The notes under the pieces were generated by a model. It saw nothing but the letters and a program-made list of their open reading frames with translations, searched no databases and was not told where the DNA came from. Shown one piece after another: positions 51,891-62,000 of a DNA stretch of 64,000 nt; positions within the stretch are counted from its first letter, which is position 1; the number at the start of each line of letters is the position of its first letter. The translations under genes were made by a program, and so were the position numbers. Origin of the DNA: Rhodovulum sulfidophilum DSM 1374 (GTDB lineage Bacteria > Pseudomonadota > Alphaproteobacteria > Rhodobacterales > Rhodobacteraceae); assembly GCF_001633165.1 (NCBI RefSeq), contig NZ_CP015418.1:2480001-2544000 (forward strand), in the 5' to 3' direction.

Positions 51891-53066
51891 ATGCTGATCG
51901 AGAAAGATGCCTATCATGCCTTCATGCCCTATCCCGCCATCGAGGTGGAAAATGCCACCGAGGGTCCGCTTGCCGGGCTGACGCTTGCGGTCAAGGACCT
52001 GTTCGACGTCCGGGGCTACCGCACCGGCTGCGGCTGCCCGCTGAAACTGGCCGCGGCGACGGACGCCGACAGCACGGCCCCCGCGGTGCAGCGGCTGCTC
52101 GATGCGGGCGCGCGCTTCGTCGGCAAGACCCATACCGACGAGCTGGCCTGGGCGCTTTACGGGATCAACGCCCATTTCGGCACCCCGGTGAACCCGAGGG
52201 CGCCCGACCGCATTCCGGGCGGGTCCTCCTCGGGCTCGGCGGTCGCGGTGGCTGCCGGACTGGCCGATATCGCGCTCGGGACCGATACCGGCGGCTCGAT
52301 CCGGGCGCCGTCCAGCTTTTGCGGGATCTGGGGGCTTCGGCCCACCCATGGCCGGGTGCCGCTGGAGGGCGCGATGGCGCTGGCGCCAAGCTATGACACC
52401 GCCGGGCTTCTCGCCCGCGACGGCGCGACGCTTTTGCAGGCGGCCGGCGCCTTGATGGAGCCCGACCCGGTGCCGCTGCCCGAGATACCCGATCTGCTCT
52501 GGCCCGCCGACATGGTGGCCCAGCTTGACGAGGCGCCGCGCGCGGTGCTGGAGGCGGCCTTCGGCACCATGCCCTCGCGCGAGGTCGAGGTCTATCCCGA
52601 GGGCGCGGCGGCGGCCTATGCCGCCTATCTGGTGACCAACGGCGCCGATGCGCGCGACGCGGTGCTGCCCTTCATCCGCGGCTCGGGCATGCCGCTGGTG
52701 CGCGGCATCGACGGGCGGGCGGCGGCGGCCGAGGCGCTTGATGAGGCCGAGATCGACAAGGCCCGCGCCACCCGCCACGCCTTCACCGCCCATCTCGAGG
52801 AAATGCTGGTCGATGCCGTCCTGCTGGCGCCGGCGGTCCATGCGGCCCCCTTTGCGCTCGACGCGCCGGTCGAGGTCTTCGACGGCTTCCGCCACGACGC
52901 GATGCGGCTTCTCTGCGTTGCCGGGCTGGCCGGGCTGCCGCAGGTGGTGCTGCCCGCGGGCATGGTCGAGGGCGCGCCCTACGGGGTGTCGCTGATCGGG
53001 CCGCGCGGCTCGGATCTGTCGCTGATCGCGCTGGCGCGCAGGCTCGTGCCGGAGCCGCAGCAGTGA
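51891..53066 (+). CDS. Amidase-signature hydrolase
   Basis: The 391-residue amidase has the Ser-cisSer-Lys triad pattern: Lys 35 in AVKDLFD, GGSSSGSAVAV (residues 110-120) with the cis-serine, and the nucleophile Ser 136 in DTGGSIRAPSS. Amidase-signature enzymes hydrolyse carboxamides or cyclic-imide-derived half amides. Its place in the transporter operon suggests it acts on the imported substrate. It overlaps the RidA gene by four bases. Confidence 0.9.
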   Translation: MLIEKDAYHAFMPYPAIEVENATEGPLAGLTLAVKDLFDVRGYRTGCGCPLKLAAATDADSTAPAVQRLLDAGARFVGKTHTDELAWALYGINAHFGTPVNPRAPDRIPGGSSSGSAVAVAAGLADIALGTDTGGSIRAPSSFCGIWGLRPTHGRVPLEGAMALAPSYDTAGLLARDGATLLQAAGALMEPDPVPLPEIPDLLWPADMVAQLDEAPRAVLEAAFGTMPSREVEVYPEGAAAAYAAYLVTNGADARDAVLPFIRGSGMPLVRGIDGRAAAAEALDEAEIDKARATRHAFTAHLEEMLVDAVLLAPAVHAAPFALDAPVEVFDGFRHDAMRLLCVAGLAGLPQVVLPAGMVEGAPYGVSLIGPRGSDLSLIALARRLVPEPQQ

Positions 53067-53530
53067 CCGTCTGTCCGGTCGAAAGCCGTCTTTACGACCT
53101 CGGGCAGCGGCTGCCCGACAGCGCGCCCTCGCGGGCCCTGTTCCTGCCCGGCAAGATCAGCGGCAATCTGCTGTTCCTGTCCGGGCAGATCTGCGAATGG
53201 GAGGGCGTGCCGCGGTATTTCGGCCCGGCCAGGGACGATTTCGATCTGGCCGAGGCGCAGGAGGCGGCGCGGATATGCGCGCTGAACCTCCTGTTCTCGG
53301 CCCGCAGCCTGCTGGGCTCGCTGACCCGGGTGCGCGAGGTCGTGCGGGTCGGCGGTTTCGTCTCGGCGCCGCCGGGCTTCGAGGGCGGGCCGATGATCGT
53401 CGACGGCGCCTCGCAGCTTTTCGTCGATATCTGGGGCGAGGCCGGGAAACATGCCCGCACGGCGGTCTGCGTCTCGTCGCTGCCGGCCAATGCGCTGGTC
53501 GAGATCGACGCGGTGCTCGAGATCGGCTGA
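53063..53530 (+). CDS. RidA/YjgF-family protein
   Basis: The 155-residue protein has the RidA pattern (GNLLFLSGQICEWEG; VREVVRVGGFVSAPPGFEGGP; TAVCVSSLPANALVEIDAVLEI). The usual C-terminal Arg of enamine deaminases is present in the SLP-region context only in part, so deaminase activity is likely but not certain. RidA proteins near amidases and hydantoinases remove reactive enamine or imine intermediates or hydrolyse ureido compounds. Confidence 0.85.
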   Translation: MTVCPVESRLYDLGQRLPDSAPSRALFLPGKISGNLLFLSGQICEWEGVPRYFGPARDDFDLAEAQEAARICALNLLFSARSLLGSLTRVREVVRVGGFVSAPPGFEGGPMIVDGASQLFVDIWGEAGKHARTAVCVSSLPANALVEIDAVLEIG

Positions 53531-53568
53531 GACCTCATCGGCCGGGGCTTTGGGGACGGCCTGCCCGT

Positions 53569-54423
53569 TCAGCCCGGCTGCCGCAGCTCCGGGGCGGCGG
53601 CGATCAGCATGCGGGCATAGGCGCTTTGCGGCGCATCGAAGATCTGCGCGGCCGGGCCGGTCTCGATCAGCCGGCCGTGCCGGATCAGCGCGACCCGGTC
53701 GCAGAGATAGCGCACCACGCCCAGATCGTGGCTGATGAAGAGATAGGTCAGCCCCAGCCGGTCCTGCAGGTCGATCAGCAGGTTCAGCACCTGCGCCTGC
53801 ACCGAGACGTCGAGCGCCGAGGTGGGCTCGTCGAGCAGCAGCATCTCGGGCCCCGCCGCCAGCGCCCGGGCGATGCCGATCCGCTGCTGCTGCCCGCCCG
53901 AGAATTCATGCGGAAACCGGCGCAGATGCCCGGTGCGCAGCCCCACCATCGCCATCAGTTCGGCGGCACGATCGCGCCGTCCGCGGCGGTCGAGGCCGAC
54001 GATCTCGCGATGCACCAGCATCGGCTCGGTCACGATCTGCTCGGCCGTCATCCGCGGGTTCAGCGCGGCCTGCGGGTTCTGGAACACGATCTGGACCCGG
54101 GCGCGGAAGGCGCGGAGCGCGCGCGGTCCGAACCGGGCCACGTCTTCTCCGCGATAGAGGATCTGCCCGGCATCCGGCGCCTCGAGCCGCAGGATCGCCC
54201 GGGTCAGCGCGGTCTTGCCCGAGCCGCTTTCGCCGACCAGCCCGAGGCTTTCGCCCCGCCCGACAGAGAGGCTCACATCATCCAGCGCGACGACCTCGGG
54301 GCTGCGCGCCAACAGGCTCCGGCGCGGGCGGTAGCGGCGGGTCAGGCCGCGGATCTCGAGCAGCGGTTCAGCCATCGGTTCAGGCATCGGTTTGGCCATC
54401 GGCGCGGTCACAGGCTCAGGCAT
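53569..54423 (-). CDS. OppF/DppF-type ABC ATPase
   Basis: The 284-residue ATPase has Walker A GESGSGKTA, signature FSGGQQQ, Walker B MLLLDEP and the terminal Opp extension. The N-terminus from ATG 54423 is a repeat-like MPEPVTAPMAKPMPEPMAEP with several possible in-frame starts; 54423 overlaps the upstream stop and is chosen. It is the last gene of the minus-strand operon and ends 38 bases from the convergent RidA gene. Confidence 0.88.
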   Translation of the reverse strand: MPEPVTAPMAKPMPEPMAEPLLEIRGLTRRYRPRRSLLARSPEVVALDDVSLSVGRGESLGLVGESGSGKTALTRAILRLEAPDAGQILYRGEDVARFGPRALRAFRARVQIVFQNPQAALNPRMTAEQIVTEPMLVHREIVGLDRRGRRDRAAELMAMVGLRTGHLRRFPHEFSGGQQQRIGIARALAAGPEMLLLDEPTSALDVSVQAQVLNLLIDLQDRLGLTYLFISHDLGVVRYLCDRVALIRHGRLIETGPAAQIFDAPQSAYARMLIAAAPELRQPG

Positions 54424-55429
54424 CGGCGGCTTGGGCGACCGGATCGAGGCAGGCGACCTCATGGCCGGGGCCGATCCTGCGCGTCGCGGGCAGGGCGGCG
54501 CGGCAGGCGGCTTTCGCGCGCGGGCAGCGCGGGGCGAAGCGGCAGCCGGGCGGGGGCGCCATCAGGTCGGGCACGGTGCCGGGCAGCCCCTTTAGCGTAC
54601 CGCGCCGCGTGTTCCGGCCGGGGATCGCGGCCATCAGCGCGCGGGTATAGGGATGCGCCGGACGCTCCAGCACCTCTGCCACCGGCCCGGTCTCGACCAC
54701 ATTGCCCGCATACATCACCGCGACATGGCTGCAGGTCCGCGCCACCACGCCCATGTTATGGGTGATCAGGATCACGCCGAGCCCGCGATCGGCCACCATG
54801 CCGCGCAGAAGCGTCAGGATCTGCGCCTGTACCGAGACGTCGAGCGCGGTCGTGGGCTCGTCCGCGATCAGCAGGTCGGGCCGCCCGATCAGCGCCATCG
54901 CGATCAGCACGCGCTGGCGCATCCCGCCCGAGAATTCATGCGGCCAGGCATTCAGCCGCTGCCGGGCCGAGGCGATGCCGACGCGCTCGAGCATATCGGC
55001 GGCCAGCGCCCGGGCGGCGGGCCGGGCGGGACCCGGGCCGAGCAGGTCGGGGGTGTGGCGCCCGGCCGCCAGTGCCGCGTCGACGAGCTGATCGCCGATC
55101 CGCATGGTCGGGTTGAGATTGGTGCCCGGGTCCTGGAAGATCATGCCGATCCGGCGGCCGCGCAGCGCCCGCATCCGGCGCTCGGACAGCGTCATCAGGT
55201 CCTGTCCGTCAAGGCGGATCTCGCCCGAGGGATAGTGCGCGGGCGGGCTCGGCACCAGCCGCGAGACCGAAAGCCCGGTCAGCGACTTGCCGCAGCCCGA
55301 CTCGCCCACCAGCCCCAGGATCTCGCCGCGCGCGACGCTCAGCCCGACCCCGTTCAGCACATGCGCCGGGCCGTCGCTGGTCGTCATCTTCAGATGCAGG
55401 TCGCGGATCTCGAGCAGCGGCGGCACCAT
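54416..55429 (-). CDS. OppD/DppD-type ABC ATPase
   Basis: The 337-residue ATPase from ATG 55429 (MVPPLLEIRDLHLKMTTSD) has Walker [10 protein letters not shown], signature FSGGMRQ, Walker B LLIADEP and the C-terminal CRFAPRCPRAKAAC cluster. It overlaps the DppC-type permease in TGATG. Confidence 0.9.
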   Translation of the reverse strand: MVPPLLEIRDLHLKMTTSDGPAHVLNGVGLSVARGEILGLVGESGCGKSLTGLSVSRLVPSPPAHYPSGEIRLDGQDLMTLSERRMRALRGRRIGMIFQDPGTNLNPTMRIGDQLVDAALAAGRHTPDLLGPGPARPAARALAADMLERVGIASARQRLNAWPHEFSGGMRQRVLIAMALIGRPDLLIADEPTTALDVSVQAQILTLLRGMVADRGLGVILITHNMGVVARTCSHVAVMYAGNVVETGPVAEVLERPAHPYTRALMAAIPGRNTRRGTLKGLPGTVPDLMAPPPGCRFAPRCPRAKAACRAALPATRRIGPGHEVACLDPVAQAADA

Positions 55430-56313
55430 CAGCGGCCTCCCCTCGGGTCGAGCAGGTCGCGCAGCCCGTCCCCCAAGAGGTTGAAGCCGAAGACCGACAC
55501 GAAGATCGCAAGCCCCGGCGCCATCGCCGTCCACCAGACATCCGGCATGTAGCTGCGCGCGGTCGCCAGCATGGTGCCCCATTCCGGCACCGGCGGCCGC
55601 ACCCCGATGCCGATGAAGCCGAGCGCGGCCACGGCCAGGATCGCGAAGCCCATGTCGAGCGACATCTTGACGATCACCGGCGAGATGCAGTTGGGCAGCA
55701 CATGGCAGAACAGAACCCGCGCCCTTGAGGCGCCCATCGCCCGGGCGGCGGTGACATAGACCTCCTCGCGCGCCGACAGCACCTCGCCGCGCACCAGCCG
55801 GGCATAGCCGGGCCACCAGCCCAGCGAGATCGCCAGCACCATGTTCTGGAACCCCGGTCCCAGCGCCGCGGCGATGGCCATGGCGAGGATCAGGTTCGGA
55901 ACCGTCAGCACCAGGTCGGTCAGCCGCATCAGGATCTCGTCGATCCAGCCGCCCGCGAAGCCCGCGATGCCGCCCACAAGCGTGCCGATGGCGCTGCCGA
56001 TCAGCACCACGGCAAAGCCCGCCAGCACCGAGACGCTGGCGCCGGCAAGGGTCAGGGACAGCACGTCCTGGCCAAGCTCGTTGGTGCCGAAAAGATGCCG
56101 GGCCGAGGGCGGCAGAAAGCGCGCCGCGGTGTCGATGCCGCCCGCGACATGGTCGGGATAGGGCGCGAGAAACGGGCCGAGCGCGGCGGTTGCCAGCACC
56201 AGCGCCACCAGCCCCGCGCCGACCGTCGACAGCCGGCTCTGGCGGAACCTCGAAAGCGCGCGGCGCAGCCCCTCGCGGCGGGGGCGCAGAGGGGTGTCGG
56301 GAACGGCGTTCAT
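55429..56313 (-). CDS. DppC-type ABC permease
   Basis: The 294-residue permease from ATG 56313 (MNAVPDTPLRPRREGLRR) has six helices, the lead FGTNELGQDVLSLTLAGASVSV and an EAA loop (YVTAARAMGASRARVLFCHVL). It forms the channel with the DppB-type neighbour and overlaps both neighbours. Confidence 0.9.
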   Translation of the reverse strand: MNAVPDTPLRPRREGLRRALSRFRQSRLSTVGAGLVALVLATAALGPFLAPYPDHVAGGIDTAARFLPPSARHLFGTNELGQDVLSLTLAGASVSVLAGFAVVLIGSAIGTLVGGIAGFAGGWIDEILMRLTDLVLTVPNLILAMAIAAALGPGFQNMVLAISLGWWPGYARLVRGEVLSAREEVYVTAARAMGASRARVLFCHVLPNCISPVIVKMSLDMGFAILAVAALGFIGIGVRPPVPEWGTMLATARSYMPDVWWTAMAPGLAIFVSVFGFNLLGDGLRDLLDPRGGR

Positions 56314-57317
56314 CCGTAGCGGACCTTCGGATCGACCAGCCCGTAGGCGAGGTCTATGGCGAGATTGACGAAGACGAAGATCAGCCCGCTGACCAGCGCC
56401 ACCCCGATCACCGGCATCATGTCCTGGCTGAGGATCGCGCGGGTGGCGTAAAGCCCGAGCCCGGGCCAGTCGAACACGGTCTCGACCAGCACCGTGCCGC
56501 CCAGCAGCCAGCCGATGTAAAGCCCGGTCACCGTCAGCGTCGAGGAGATCGCGTTGCGGCCGACGGTCTTGAGCAGGATCTTGCGGCGCGGCAGGCCGAG
56601 GGCGCGGGCGGTGGTGACGTAATCCTGAGCCATCACCTCGATCGCCGCGGCGCGCATGGTGCGCATGATCGCGGCCAGCGGCGAGAGCGACAGCGCGAGG
56701 GCGGGCAGGGCGAGATGGCGGCAGGCCGCGCCAAGCGTCTGCCATTCGCCCGCCAGCGCGGCGTCGAGCGTGACGAAGCCCGTCACCCGGGGCGGCGGGA
56801 AGGTCACGATCGGAAGCTGCCCGCCCAGCGGCAGCCACATCAGCCACATCGCGAAGACCAGTTGCAGCAGCAGGCCGAGGAAGAAGCGCGGCATCGAGAT
56901 TGCCCCGATCGCCAGCACCTGGCTGAGATAGTCGGGCCAGCGGTTGCGCCAGAGCGCGGTCAGAAGCCCCAGCGGCAGGCCGACGGCCAGGGCGATGGTC
57001 ATCGCCGCCAGCACCAGTTCCAGCGTCGCGGGCAGATAGGTGGCGATGTCCTCGGCGACCGGGCGCCGGGTCATCAGAGAACGCCCCAGATCGCCCCGGG
57101 CCAGCCCCGCGACATAGCTCAGATATTGCTCCCAGACCGGCCGGTCGAGCCCGAATTCCTGCGCCAGCGCGGCGCGCTCGGCCAGCGTCGCATTGGGGCC
57201 GGCGGCCAGTCCGACCGGATCGCCGGGCAGCAGCCGGGCGATGGCGAACATGATCAGCGTCAGCCCGACCAGCACCGGAACGAGCATCAGGAGGCGGCGA
57301 AGAAGAAAGCTCAGCAT
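56310..57317 (-). CDS. DppB-type ABC permease
   Basis: The 335-residue permease begins MLSFLLRRLLMLVPVLVGLTL and has an EAA loop (YVTTARALGLPRRKILLKTVG). It is the first channel gene of the minus-strand importer and lies 73 bases after the binding-protein gene, across a hairpin. Confidence 0.9.
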   Translation of the reverse strand: MLSFLLRRLLMLVPVLVGLTLIMFAIARLLPGDPVGLAAGPNATLAERAALAQEFGLDRPVWEQYLSYVAGLARGDLGRSLMTRRPVAEDIATYLPATLELVLAAMTIALAVGLPLGLLTALWRNRWPDYLSQVLAIGAISMPRFFLGLLLQLVFAMWLMWLPLGGQLPIVTFPPPRVTGFVTLDAALAGEWQTLGAACRHLALPALALSLSPLAAIMRTMRAAAIEVMAQDYVTTARALGLPRRKILLKTVGRNAISSTLTVTGLYIGWLLGGTVLVETVFDWPGLGLYATRAILSQDMMPVIGVALVSGLIFVFVNLAIDLAYGLVDPKVRYG

Positions 57318-57321
57318 TTGG

Positions 57322-57375
57322 GCCCGTCCCTCGGCCGCGCCGCGCCTGCCGCGCCAGCCGCGCGGTGGGACGGGC
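57322..57375 (-). terminator. Inverted repeat between binding protein and permease genes
   Basis: GCCCGTCCC (57322-57330) and GGGACGGGC (57367-57375) form a perfect 9-bp stem with a 36-base GC-rich loop. It occupies the gap after the binding-protein gene and probably moderates read-through, as in the plus-strand operon. Confidence 0.45.
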
Positions 57376-57390
57376 GCGGCGCGTGTCAGC

Positions 57391-58974
57391 TCAGGTCAGC
57401 GACAGCGGCCAGCATTCGATGGCGTTCGAGGCGACCGGGGTGAAGACATAGTTCTGGATCGACGCGCGCAGTCCGAGCTTGCGCTTTTCGAGCACCCCGA
57501 AGATGTCGGGCGCATCCGCCACCACCGCGCGCTGGAAGGCGCCGTAGATCTGCCGGCGCTTGTCGGGATCCATCTCGGCCCGGCCCGCCTCGATCAGCCG
57601 GTCGACCTCGGGATTGGAATAGACCGCGTTCTGCCAGTTGCCGTTCGAGGCGGAATGGTAGGCGGCATAGGCGATATTGTCGGGATCGCCGTAATTCGCG
57701 GTCTGATAGACCGGGAAGAAGTCGGGGAAGGTCTCGGGGCGGGCGCAGGCGGCGACCATGTCGGGCCAGGACAGCGGCTGGATCTCGAGCCCGATGCCGA
57801 GCGCCTTGAGGCTGTCGAGCAGCACCATCGCATAGCGCCGTTCCTGGTCGAGATGCGAGACATAGACCATCTTCAGCGTGATCCCGCCCTCGGGCGTCGC
57901 GGTTCTGGCCAGATGCGCGCGGGCGGCCTCGAGATCGTGTCGCGGCACCTCGAGCCCGGGATCGTGGCCGAGAATGCCATTGGGCAGCGGCCCGACCATC
58001 AGCTCGGCATATCCCGCGGAATCGAGCAGCGCCCGGTAGTTCACCGCATGAGAGATCGCCCGGCGCATGTTGATGTCGGCCAGCGGCCCGTGCCGGGTGT
58101 TCATCTTGATCGAGAAGGTCCGGTATTCGGGTTCGATCACCCGGACCACGCCGGGCGCGCCTTCCAGCGCGTCCATGTCTTCGGAGGTCAGGTCGAGCGC
58201 GGCATGGACCTCGCCCCGTTGCAGCATCAGCCTTTCGCTGGCCGCCTCGCGCGAGACCCGCCAGATCACGCCGTCGAGATTGCCCCCGCCCGGCTGCCAG
58301 GCATTTGGCGAGCGGACGAAGCGGTAAAGCGCGCCGGGACGGCTTTGCCCAAGCTCGAACGGTCCCGAGCCGGCGGTGTTCGACATCAGCCAGCTCTGGC
58401 CGTCATCCTCTCCCAGATGGGCCTCGACCGCGGCCTTCTCGACCACCGGAAACCAGGGCAGCACCGACAGGAACGCGGCGAAGGGCGTGGCAAGGGTGAT
58501 CCTGACCGTCGCCGGGTCGACCGCCTCCAGCCCTTCGGGGGTGACGATGTCGCGCAGCATCCAGGAATTGCCCTTGGCGAGGCGCAGCGCGCGGGCGAAG
58601 GAATAGACCACGTCCCGGGCGGTGACGGGTTGCCCCGAATGGAACCGCGCCGCCGGATCCAGCCGGAAGGTGAAGACCATGCCGTCCTCGGAGGCCTCCC
58701 AGCTTTGCGCCAGCCCCGGCACCGGTTCGGGCGGTGTGCCCGAGGTCCGCAGCAGCGGGTCGTAGACATTGCGCATGAAGAAGGCGGGGGCCGATCCCGA
58801 GGAGGTATGCGGGTCGATATTGGGGAAATCACCGCCCGCGGCGATGATCATCAGCCTTGGATCTCGGGCCAGAAGGGGGGCGGGCAGGGCGGCGGGGATC
58901 GTTCCGACGGCCAGCCCGGCTCCGGCCAGAGCAAGGACGTGGCGCCGGGTCGGCGCTTGAGGCGAATTGGGCAT
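57391..58974 (-). CDS. Dipeptide-type ABC substrate-binding protein, Tat-exported
   Basis: The 527-residue family 5 binding protein has a twin-arginine signal (PTRRHVLALAGAGLAVG, about residues 8-24) ending near LLARD. Typical blocks follow (FMRNVYDPLLRTSGTPPEPVPGLAQSW; RFHSGQPVTARDVVYSF). It is followed by permease and ATPase genes and preceded by the hydantoinase gene, suggesting an amide-ring or peptide-like substrate. Confidence 0.9.
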   Translation of the reverse strand: MPNSPQAPTRRHVLALAGAGLAVGTIPAALPAPLLARDPRLMIIAAGGDFPNIDPHTSSGSAPAFFMRNVYDPLLRTSGTPPEPVPGLAQSWEASEDGMVFTFRLDPAARFHSGQPVTARDVVYSFARALRLAKGNSWMLRDIVTPEGLEAVDPATVRITLATPFAAFLSVLPWFPVVEKAAVEAHLGEDDGQSWLMSNTAGSGPFELGQSRPGALYRFVRSPNAWQPGGGNLDGVIWRVSREAASERLMLQRGEVHAALDLTSEDMDALEGAPGVVRVIEPEYRTFSIKMNTRHGPLADINMRRAISHAVNYRALLDSAGYAELMVGPLPNGILGHDPGLEVPRHDLEAARAHLARTATPEGGITLKMVYVSHLDQERRYAMVLLDSLKALGIGLEIQPLSWPDMVAACARPETFPDFFPVYQTANYGDPDNIAYAAYHSASNGNWQNAVYSNPEVDRLIEAGRAEMDPDKRRQIYGAFQRAVVADAPDIFGVLEKRKLGLRASIQNYVFTPVASNAIECWPLSLT

Positions 58975-59055
58975 TCGAGGTCTCCGAGTTGGATGCGCCC
59001 GTTCCGGGTCTCGTTGGCATTCGTTCAGATGCGACAGTTTCCGAATATGGAACTT

Positions 59056-62000
59056 TCAGCCCAATGTCTCGTCGTCCGGTACGGCATGCGGCATGCGGTA
59101 TTGCGTCGCGGCCGCCTCGGGAGAGACCAGTCCCAGTGCCAGATCGCGGGCGAGGGCGGCCGCTGCACGCTCTTCGGCCGGGCCGTAACCCGCGCCGCCC
59201 GCCAGTGTCAGTTCGACGATTTCCTCGGTCCCGGTCAGCGTCAGCAGCGCGCCATGGCCGACATCGCGCAACACCCGGCCCTCCGGGTCGAGCACCCGTC
59301 CGGAGGCAGTGCCGCCGGGCTGCCCGCCGAACAGGCCCGGGATCGGCCTTGCCGTGCCCTCGGGGTGCAGCAGGACCTGCATCGGCGTGCCATCCGCCTC
59401 GCGCTTGCGGAAGCGCAGGATCTGGCCGAGCCCACCGCGATGCCGGCCCGGGCCGCCGCTATCGGGGGCGAAGCGCTTGCACAGCACCAGAAGCGGGGTG
59501 CGGCTCTCGATCATCTCGACCGAGGTATTGGCCGCCGAGGTCGGCCAGAGCAGCGCCGAGTGGCCGTCGCCATGGGCCGAGGCGCCCTGGCCGCCGCCCA
59601 GCAGCAGCAGATCGGAATAGAGATCGCCCCGGGCATCCCGGCCGTAGATATGGACCGAGCTCGGCAGCCCGGTATGGGCCTGCACGCCGCTGGCGGCCGC
59701 ATCGGCCATCGCCCGGAAGATGTTGGGCGCCAGATACCAGCCGGTGCGGGTGCGCATGTTGACCGAGGCCGGGAAGGCCGGGTTCAGCACCGAGCCCTCG
59801 GGCGCGGTCACCCGGAACGGCCGGTAGCAGCCGGCATTGCCGCGCACGCCGGGCGTCAGCATGCATTTCAGCGGATAGGTGGCATGGGCGGCGGTGTAGT
59901 TCAGCGTCGAGTTCAGCCCGCCTTGCGGCAGCTGCGGCGGCGCGCCCTCGAAATCGACAAGCATGGCGTCGCCCTCGACCGCGACCCGCACCGGGAATTC
60001 CAGCGCCTCGCCCCGCGGCGCGCTGACGATGGTGCTGCGATACTCGCCATCGGGCAGGGCCCGGATCGCCGCGCGCATGGCGCGCTCGGACAGGCCCTGC
60101 ACCACCTCGGCCAGCGCCCGGAGGTCATGCATGCCGTAATCGGCCATGAAGGCGTCCAGCCGCTCGGCGCCCAGCGCATTGGCGGCGGCGAAGGAGAAGA
60201 TGTCGCCCAGCACCTGATCGGGGTGGCGCACATTCTGCCGGATCAGTTCGATCAGGGTCTCGTTCGGGCAGCCGCCGTCGAACAGCTTCATCGGCGGGAT
60301 CTGAAGCCCTTCCTCGTAGATCTCGCGGGCATGAAGCGAATCCCGGGTGCCGCCGATATCCGAGACATGGCCGACAGTGCCCATCAGCCCGACCAGCCTG
60401 CCATCGCGGAAGGCGGGCGAGACCAGGGCGATGTCGAACAGATGCCCGGCGCAGAGCCAGGGATCGTTGGTGATCAGCACGTCGCCGGGTTTCAGCGTCT
60501 CTGCCGGGTAACGCGCCAGCAGCGCCTTGACCGCGCGCGGCAGCGTCAGGTTGAAGACCGGCATCGCGCGGGGCGAATGGGCCAGCGTTTCGCCCTCGGG
60601 GTCGAGCAGCTCGCAGGCGAAATCCTGCGCCTCGGCGATGATCAGCGAAAAGGCGGTGCGGCAGACCGTCAGCCACATTTCCTCGACGACATTCACCAGC
60701 CGCGCCCACATGATCTCGAGCCCGATCGGATCGGCCTCGATCCGCGCCACCGCTTCGGCGCGGCTCATGCCGGCCGTCACCAGCGCGGCCGCCGCGGCCG
60801 GGCGCGCGACCTCGATATGGAGCGCGCCGCCGGCATCGACCCGGGCCACGTCCTCCGGGCCGATCAGCGTGGTGGCCTCGCGCTCCTCGACGATGGCCGG
60901 TCCCGCGATGCGCTCGCCGGGGACAAGCGCGTAGCGGTCGTGGATCGCGGTCTCGAACCGGCCCTGCTCGAACAGGCAGGAGCGCGTGCCCTTGAGGCTG
61001 GCCGGGCGGGCGCCCTTGCCGGGCGTGGCGCCGCCGCCCGCGCCGCCCGTCCCGAGCGCGGGGGCAGGGCCCGACACCCGGGCGCGCAGCGCGATCACCT
61101 CGATCTCGGCGCCTTCGAAGGGCGACGTATAGCGCGCGGCATAGGCCGCCTCGAAGGCCGCCCTGAGGCATGGGCCGTCTTCCGGGCTGAGCCTGCCTTC
61201 GGGCAGCGGGACCGAAATCTCGTGCATCTGGCCGCGAAGACGCATCTCGGCGCTGCGCTCGACGGTGATCCCCTCGTCGGGGCCCCCGGTGCCGCCGATC
61301 CCGGCCCTGGCCAGATGGGCCCGGCCCTCGGCTTCGATCGCGTCGAGCGCCCGGTTGATCGCCGCCGCGTCGATCCGGTCTCCGAGCGCAACGCGAAGCG
61401 TACGCGCGGCCTCGAAGGACAGAGGGGCGGCGAGGAAGCCCAGCGCCGAGGCCGCACCCGAGGCGGGCGGTATCACCACGCGGGCGATCCCGAGCGCGCG
61501 GGCCACGGCGACCGCATGCGCGGGACCGGCGCCGCCGAACCCGACCATGGCGAAGTCGCGCGGGTCGCGGCCGCGCTCGACGATATGAACGCGCGCGGCC
61601 GCGGCCATGTTCTCGACCACCACCTTGTGGATGCCGAGCGCGGCCTCCTCGACCGACAGCCCGAGCGGGTCCGCGACGCGGGCGACGGCGCGGCGCGCGG
61701 CCCCGGCGTCCAGCGCCATCCGCCCGCCCAGGAAGAAGCCCGGATCGTAATAGCCCAGCACCAGCGCCGCATCGGTCACGGTGGGCTCGGTGCCGCCGAG
61801 CCCGTAGCAGGCCGGTCCCGGATCGGACCCGGCCGAGCGCGGCCCGACCTTCAGCAGCCCGACCTCGTCGATCGCCGCGATCGAGCCGCCGCCCGCGCCG
61901 ATCTCGATCATCTCTATCACCGGGGTCCGGATCGGCAGGCCCGAGCCGCGGGTAAAACGGCGCACCCGTGCCGCCTCGATCTCGGGCGCGATGGCGGCCT